A stretch of 10,040 nt of DNA from a bacterium TMED144 (lineage in GTDB: Bacteria; Fidelibacterota; Marinisomatia; Marinisomatales; TCS55): positions 36,924 through 46,963 of the forward strand of contig NHGT02000015.1 of assembly GCA_002170005.2 (NCBI GenBank), given 5' to 3'. This document shows, piece by piece, positions 6,371 to 10,040 of the stretch. Positions within the stretch are counted from its first letter, which is position 1, and every line of letters starts with the position of its first letter. A program made the translations under genes and the position numbers. The notes under the pieces are model-generated. The model worked only from the letters and a program-made list of their open reading frames with translations, did not search any database and was not told where the DNA came from.

Positions 6371-7666
6371 TTATATTTTATTTATCAATCCTTTGACTAT
6401 TGTATACTTTACTTTTCCGAGCAAATCCTCTCCAATAAAAGGAGAATTTTTCGATTTAGAGTAAATGTTCTTTTCAGTAAATTTCCATTTTTCTTTGGGG
6501 TCTAAGATTACTAGTTCTGCATCCATGCCCTTTGAAAGCAAATCATTTTCAAAACCCATGATTTTTCTTGGATTTGATGTCATTAGTTTAATTAATGAGA
6601 CAGTATTAAGATTGTTTTCTTGAAATAGAATTTTATTTACAGCTCCATAGCAAGATTCAAGTCCAATCATTCCAAAAGATGCGCAATTAAAGCCGCACTC
6701 TTTTTCCTCCAGTGCGTGCGGAGCGTGATCTGTGGCAATACAATCTATGGTGCCATCTTTGAGAGCATTAATTAAGATTTTTCTATCATCTCTTGTTCGT
6801 ATTGGAGGAGCTACTTTTAAATTAGTATTATAATTTTGTAAATCTTCATCAGAGAAAAACAAATGATGAGGTGTTACCTCAGCAGTTACTTTATCATAGT
6901 CTTTTTTAACTGAGTTTATGTGTTTAACGGATTTACCTGCACTCACATGAGGTACGTGTATATGAGAATTTGTAAATTTAGCAATTTCTAAATCCCTTAA
7001 TACCATGTTTGATTCAGTAATATCTGGAGAACCCTTCAAACCTAATTTTGTAGATGTGATACCTTCATTCATTACTGATGAATTTTTTAAAGTAAGATCT
7101 TCAGCATGGTTTATAATTTTAATATTTCCATGAAACATTGAAGAATATGAAAGCGCATTTCTTAAAACAGTTGAATTCTCAATAGGCACTCCATCATCGC
7201 TAAATGCTACTGCTCCTTCATTTAACATTGCTTTCATTTCTGTTAGTTCTTTGCCTTTTTGAGACTTTGTGACAGCACCAATCGGGTGAATATAAATAGG
7301 GCACTCATTGGATCTATTTATTATGTATCTAATTAACTCTGGACTGTCAATAGCAGGAGATGTATTGGGCATTGTGCACACCCGAGTAAAGCCTCCTGCT
7401 AAAGCAGCCTGCGAGCCTGAATTTAAGTCTTCTTTATATTCCTCTCCTGGTTCCCTAAAATGAACATGAATATCACAAAAACCATGAGTAACTATCCTAT
7501 CAGTGCAGTCAATTATTTTAGAGGACGACGGATATGTAGCTTTTCCAATGGAATTTATTTTACCTTCTTTTATATATATATCTCCATTTATCTCGGTAGA
7601 TTTGAATGGATCGATGATTTTAGCATTTTTTAAAACAAGGTTCTTATTTATTTTTTCAGTTTGCAT
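6371..7666 (-). CDS. pyrC: Dihydroorotase (type I, amidohydrolase family)
   Basis: Cyclises N-carbamoyl-aspartate to dihydroorotate, step three of de novo pyrimidine synthesis. The 431-residue protein is the long class I type. The metal centre looks complete: DIHVHFREPG at 65-74 (His67, His69), FSDDG at 155-159 (Asp158), NHAED at 186-190 (His187), PHVS at 239-242 (His240) and ATDHAPH at 311-317 (catalytic Asp313). It is therefore predicted to be active, unlike the inactive dihydroorotase homologue (PyrC') that accompanies PyrB in pseudomonads. Its ATG overlaps the pyrB stop by one base (TAATG), a classic coupling arrangement, and no independent Shine-Dalgarno sequence is clear. It is the last gene of the pyrR-pyrB-pyrC unit. 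Confidence 0.95.
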   Translation of the reverse strand: MQTEKINKNLVLKNAKIIDPFKSTEINGDIYIKEGKINSIGKATYPSSSKIIDCTDRIVTHGFCDIHVHFREPGEEYKEDLNSGSQAALAGGFTRVCTMPNTSPAIDSPELIRYIINRSNECPIYIHPIGAVTKSQKGKELTEMKAMLNEGAVAFSDDGVPIENSTVLRNALSYSSMFHGNIKIINHAEDLTLKNSSVMNEGITSTKLGLKGSPDITESNMVLRDLEIAKFTNSHIHVPHVSAGKSVKHINSVKKDYDKVTAEVTPHHLFFSDEDLQNYNTNLKVAPPIRTRDDRKILINALKDGTIDCIATDHAPHALEEKECGFNCASFGMIGLESCYGAVNKILFQENNLNTVSLIKLMTSNPRKIMGFENDLLSKGMDAELVILDPKEKWKFTEKNIYSKSKNSPFIGEDLLGKVKYTIVKGLINKI

Positions 7667-8601
7667 TAGGAATCTTTCTTTGTTTTGCCTGAAAGCAAAA
7701 GATATAAAATAGCCATTCTTGTAGCAACTCCATTTAATACTTGATCTAAGATAATTGCTTGGTCACTGTCAGCAACATTACTGTCAATTTCTACCCATCT
7801 ATTCATTGGCCCTGGATGCATTATTACAAGTTCACTGTTGTGTTTTTCTATTCTTGATTGAGTTATGCCAAATAATCTTCTGTACTCCCTGACAGAAGGA
7901 ATTAATGCATTATTCATTCTCTCTCTTTGAATTCTCAAAACATTGATGGCATCTGCCCATTCTATGACCTCATCAATATTATTATTGACAGTTAATCCCA
8001 ATTCTTCAATCCTTACCGGCATGAGGGTTGAAGGGCCGCATAAAACAACCTTTGCACCAAGAGTTTTCAATCCATATATATTGCTTAATGCTACGCGACT
8101 ATGTGCAATATCGCCAATTATACCTATTTTTAAATTTTTTATATAGCCAAATTTTTCTTTCAAGCTCACAATATCTAATAGTGCTTGCGTAGGATGCTCA
8201 TGCGTACCATCTCCAGCATTTATTACTACAGAGTCAATATAATTTGTAAGCATCAATGCAGATCCTGGAAATGGGTGCCTTATTACTGCTGCATCTATTT
8301 TCATAGATTCTATATTTTTAACAGTATCTTTGAATGTCTCACCTTTGTTTAAACTAGATGAGCTGGCAGAAAAATTTATTGAATCAGCACTTAATCGTTT
8401 CTCAGCAAGCTCGAAACTGATTCTTGTTCTAGTGGAATTCTCAAAAAATAAGTTTACAATTGTCTTGCCTTGCAGAGAAGGTACTTTTTTAATTGGCCTA
8501 TCGAGAACCTCCTTGAAAGAGAAAGCTGTTTCGATGATTTCATCAATATCTTGCTTTGGATATCCTTCAAGTCCAATTAAATGCTTATTTTTCAATTGCA
8601 T
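7666..8601 (-). CDS. pyrB: Aspartate carbamoyltransferase catalytic subunit
   Basis: Condenses carbamoyl phosphate with aspartate, the committed step of pyrimidine synthesis. The 311-residue protein has the carbamoyl-phosphate loop FFENSTRTR at 52-60, the SSLNKGE loop at 82-88, HEHPTQA at 134-140 and HPGPMNR at 262-268. The residue after MNR is Trp (MNRWVEI), where I would expect Gly or Asp in many homologues; the reading is clear in the DNA. There is no pyrI regulatory-subunit gene nearby, so it probably works as an unregulated trimer controlled by PyrR attenuation. It overlaps the end of pyrR by 17 nt from the ATG. That ATG directly abuts AAGGA, which is too close for a normal ribosome binding site. 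A TTG two codons later (8593-8595) has a 6-nt spacing and may be the real start. Confidence 0.95.
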   Translation of the reverse strand: MQLKNKHLIGLEGYPKQDIDEIIETAFSFKEVLDRPIKKVPSLQGKTIVNLFFENSTRTRISFELAEKRLSADSINFSASSSSLNKGETFKDTVKNIESMKIDAAVIRHPFPGSALMLTNYIDSVVINAGDGTHEHPTQALLDIVSLKEKFGYIKNLKIGIIGDIAHSRVALSNIYGLKTLGAKVVLCGPSTLMPVRIEELGLTVNNNIDEVIEWADAINVLRIQRERMNNALIPSVREYRRLFGITQSRIEKHNSELVIMHPGPMNRWVEIDSNVADSDQAIILDQVLNGVATRMAILYLLLSGKTKKDS

Positions 8602-9136
8602 TCCTTATCAAGCGAATAGAATCTTGATTGTCAATTTCTTTAAATAAAACTTCTATATGCTCACCTTCGTGTGTTGGAATATTTTTTCCAACATAATCGG
8701 CACGAATTGGTAATTCCCTGTGACCTCTATCTACTAAAACTGCTAGTTGTATCGATTTTGGTCGACCGAAAGATAATAGAGAGTCTATAGCTGCTCTAAT
8801 AGTTCGGCCAGTGTATAATACATCATCAATAAGTATGACTGTTTTTTCATCAATAGGCTTATCAATATTGGTTCCATTAAGCTTTGGAGTTTTGAGTCTT
8901 TCGAAATAGTCGTCTCTATGGAATGTTATATCTATAGTTCCATAACTAATGCTGTTACCTGTAATGCTTTTAAGATTTTTGTGAATTCTTTCGGCTAAAG
9001 TTTTTCCTCTTGTTATAATACCAACTAAGTATATATCATCGGTCCCATTATTTTTCTCAATGATTTCATGTGATAATCTAATAATGGATTTAGCGATTTT
9101 AGTCTCGTTTAATATTTCATTTTTAACTGACTTCAA
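8585..9136 (-). CDS. pyrR: Bifunctional pyr operon RNA-binding regulator / uracil phosphoribosyltransferase
   Basis: PyrR binds UMP and then a specific hairpin in pyr leader RNA, which favours termination; most family members also have weak uracil phosphoribosyltransferase activity. The 183-residue protein is the usual length and shows the PRPP-binding motif VILIDDVLYTGRTIRAA at 100-116, DITFHRDD at 69-76, and the family signatures LVDRGHRELPI at 134-144 and RADYVGKNIPTH at 145-156. The start is TTG at 9134-9136, supported by GGAG at 9145-9142 with a 5-nt spacer. It is first in pyrR-pyrB-pyrC and is preceded by a complete candidate attenuator to which its own product should bind, so regulation is probably autogenous. 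Confidence 0.96.
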   Translation of the reverse strand: MKSVKNEILNETKIAKSIIRLSHEIIEKNNGTDDIYLVGIITRGKTLAERIHKNLKSITGNSISYGTIDITFHRDDYFERLKTPKLNGTNIDKPIDEKTVILIDDVLYTGRTIRAAIDSLLSFGRPKSIQLAVLVDRGHRELPIRADYVGKNIPTHEGEHIEVLFKEIDNQDSIRLIRNAIEK

Positions 9137-9141
9137 AAAAA

Positions 9142-9145
9142 CTCC
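9142..9145 (-). promoter_or_regulatory. Shine-Dalgarno site that fixes the TTG start of pyrR
   Basis: On the minus strand GGAG follows directly after the terminator U-tract and is 5 nt before TTG (9136-9134). It is the clearest ribosome binding site on the minus strand in this window, and it supports a non-ATG start. It would be transcribed only when the attenuator is read through. Confidence 0.7.
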
Positions 9146-9193
9146 AAAAAAAACCCAAAAAGAAGAGGAATTAAGTCACTCTTCTAATTGGGT
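9146..9193 (-). terminator. Intrinsic terminator of the pyrR attenuator
   Basis: Read on the minus strand, the 5' arm at 9193-9179 (ACCCAA, UU, AGAAGAG) pairs with the 3' arm at 9167-9153 (CUCUUCU, UU, UUGGGU). This gives 13 base pairs around a symmetric UU/UU internal mismatch, with an 11-nt loop at 9178-9168. Seven further U residues follow at 9152-9146, plus the last U of the stem. The hairpin lies entirely between miaA and the pyrR ribosome binding site, so it acts before pyrR and is an attenuator, not a simple miaA end. Confidence 0.85.
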
Positions 9194-9230
9194 AGAATTA
9201 AAACTTTGTCTTCTCGCAGGAATGACTTAA
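9171..9230 (-). promoter_or_regulatory. Antiterminator pairing of the pyr leader
   Basis: UUAAGUCAUUC (minus, 9230-9220) can pair with GAGUGACUUAA (minus, 9181-9171), giving 11 continuous pairs with a single G-U. This helix uses the 5' half of the PyrR-binding hairpin together with the loop and top three bases of the terminator 5' arm, so it excludes both. It would form during transcription before the terminator 3' arm exists. The rest of the terminator 5' arm would then lie inside its loop, making terminator closure topologically unfavourable. The alternative pairing is seen in the sequence; its use is inferred from the known PyrR mechanism. Confidence 0.7.
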
Positions 9231-9234
9231 AAGC
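9203..9234 (-). ncRNA. PyrR-binding RNA hairpin (anti-antiterminator)
   Basis: The minus-strand RNA folds as lower stem CUUU (9233-9230) with AAAG (9207-9204), a 5'-side bulge UAA (9229-9227), upper stem GUC (9226-9224) with GAC (9210-9208), a bulged A (9223), UUC (9222-9220) with GAA (9213-9211), and the hexaloop CUGCGA (9219-9214). The PyrR-binding consensus described for Bacillus is ARUCCNGNGAGGYU with a CNGNGA hexaloop. Here UCCNGNGAG matches in full, and the flanking stem bases differ but still pair. Position just upstream of an alternative antiterminator and terminator, and of pyrR itself, strongly supports the call. Confidence 0.8.
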
Positions 9235-9254
9235 AATTTTAATTTATATATAAA

Positions 9255-9284
9255 ATATTAATTTTGAAATTTATTAATAATCAA
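9255..9284 (-). promoter_or_regulatory. Candidate promoter of pyrR-pyrB-pyrC, overlapping the end of miaA
   Basis: TTGATT (minus, 9284-9279) and TAATAT (minus, 9260-9255) are 18 bp apart; the -10 hexamer starts at the miaA stop codon. Transcription would start near 9248, shortly before the PyrR-binding hairpin. The downstream TATATA/TATAAA run at 9252-9243 offers other possible -10 sites, so the exact start is uncertain. Confidence 0.35.
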
Positions 9285-10040
9285 ATTTACTATTTTGTTT
9301 GATTCAAAACTTTCATCTATATTAATTGTAAAATTGATATCTTCCGATTTAAACCATTTAAACTGTTTTTTTGAAAATTGCTTTGTTTTTAAAATTATTT
9401 TATCCTCAAGATCTTGGAGGTTAATTTCTTCATTATGGTATTTAATTATATCTTTGTAACCCAATGAATCCAAAGGTACAATTTTATCAATTTCAAAATT
9501 TAACATTAAATTTTTTACTTCATCTAACCAGCCATTCTGAAGCATTTTTTTCACCCTATGTTTTATTCTACTCAAGAGAAATTTCTCATTCCAGTTAATT
9601 AAAACAGAATAAAAATCGTAATCCTTGTTGATATTTTGATTTTTAAAATGCTCTGAAAGCGGTTTTCCTGTAATTTCAAAAACCTCTAGAGCCCTAATCA
9701 ATCTTTTTTTATTGTTGGGATGAATTAACTTAGAATATTCAGGATCTATTTTCTTTAATTTTTTTATTAGCTCATTTGGGCCATTGTCTTGATATTCTTT
9801 ATCAAGCCTTTCTCTTATTTTATTATTTGTCGAGCTTTGATCAAATATGCCTTTCGTTAATGCTCTGTAGTAGAGGCCAGATCCTCCGCAAACTATGGGA
9901 ACCTTTCCTTTGTTTAATATTTTTTTAATATATTTCTTAGTTAGCTTAGCATTTTCTCCAGCATTTATGCTTTTATAAGGATCAAAACAGCCGATCATAT
10001 AATGATTGATTTCTTTTAATTGTTCTTTTGATGGTTGTGC
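9258..10040 (-). CDS. miaA: tRNA dimethylallyltransferase (5' end beyond window)
   Basis: Transfers a dimethylallyl group to N6 of A37 in tRNAs that read UNN codons, improving anticodon stability and reading-frame maintenance. The coding frame is open to the right edge. Just before the internal Met at 9996-9998 it reads AQPSKEQLKEINHY, which matches the part of MiaA before the conserved (H)HLID-x-x-DP segment, here MIGCFDP. Other signatures are VCGGSGLYYRALTKGI and HPNNKKRLIRALEVFEITGKPLS, and the C-terminal KQFSKKQFKWF corresponds to the tRNA-contacting ending. About 261 codons are visible, so roughly the first 40-50 residues, including the P-loop, lie outside. The Asp of the usual LID triplet is Gly here, a mild deviation. 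It precedes pyrR by 121 nt. Confidence 0.93.
   Translation of the reverse strand, partial: AQPSKEQLKEINHYMIGCFDPYKSINAGENAKLTKKYIKKILNKGKVPIVCGGSGLYYRALTKGIFDQSSTNNKIRERLDKEYQDNGPNELIKKLKKIDPEYSKLIHPNNKKRLIRALEVFEITGKPLSEHFKNQNINKDYDFYSVLINWNEKFLLSRIKHRVKKMLQNGWLDEVKNLMLNFEIDKIVPLDSLGYKDIIKYHNEEINLQDLEDKIILKTKQFSKKQFKWFKSEDINFTINIDESFESNKIVNLIINKFQN

Noticed and set aside
6371..7666. Inactive dihydroorotase-like PyrC' paired with PyrB
   Set aside because: All expected metal ligands and the catalytic Asp are present, so an active dihydroorotase is more likely.
9153..9193. Simple rho-independent terminator of miaA
   Set aside because: The hairpin overlaps an alternative pairing with the PyrR-binding loop and lies immediately before the pyrR ribosome binding site, which fits an attenuator better.
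1..10040. Mobile elements, CRISPR arrays, defence genes or tRNA genes
   Set aside because: No repeat arrays, transposase-like frames or cloverleaf-like sequences were seen; gene packing leaves little unexplained space.

Overview
This is a compact, strongly AT-rich bacterial chromosome segment made almost entirely of housekeeping genes. One gene (nrdJ, a cobalamin-dependent class II ribonucleotide reductase) reads rightward from the left. The rest of the window reads leftward as a dense train: miaA (cut by the right edge), then pyrR-pyrB-pyrC, then rplM-rpsI-rpsB-tsf-pyrH-frr. The two groups converge at about 2716-2772. No mobile elements, CRISPR arrays, tRNAs, rRNAs or prophage genes were seen.

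The most informative non-coding element lies between miaA and pyrR (about 9142-9248). Read on the minus strand it contains a hairpin that fits the known PyrR-binding RNA loop, a competing 11-bp antiterminator, a strong intrinsic terminator with a U-tract, and then a Shine-Dalgarno sequence and the TTG start of pyrR. This is a complete candidate PyrR attenuator: high UMP should stop transcription before pyrR-pyrB-pyrC, and low UMP should allow it. A sigma70-like promoter overlaps the end of miaA. A second one of the same layout (TTGACT, 18 bp, TAATAT) sits directly after the pyrC stop and would drive the translation operon independently.

Upstream of nrdJ there are two perfect 9-bp DnaA boxes in tandem, 11 bp apart, followed by a sigma70-like promoter. 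This suggests that dNTP supply is coupled to replication initiation through DnaA.

Functionally, the window joins pyrimidine synthesis (PyrB and PyrC for the early steps, PyrH for UMP to UDP, PyrR as regulator), deoxyribonucleotide synthesis (NrdJ) and translation (L13, S9, S2, EF-Ts, RRF, and MiaA for tRNA modification). The order rplM-rpsI-rpsB-tsf-pyrH-frr, the short EF-Ts (202 residues), the class II reductase, the low GC and the scarcity of Shine-Dalgarno sequences suggest a streamlined free-living bacterium, possibly marine and possibly of the FCB group (for example Marinimicrobia-like). This taxonomic guess is weak. I found no wholly unknown gene system here; the interest is in regulation and gene linkage.
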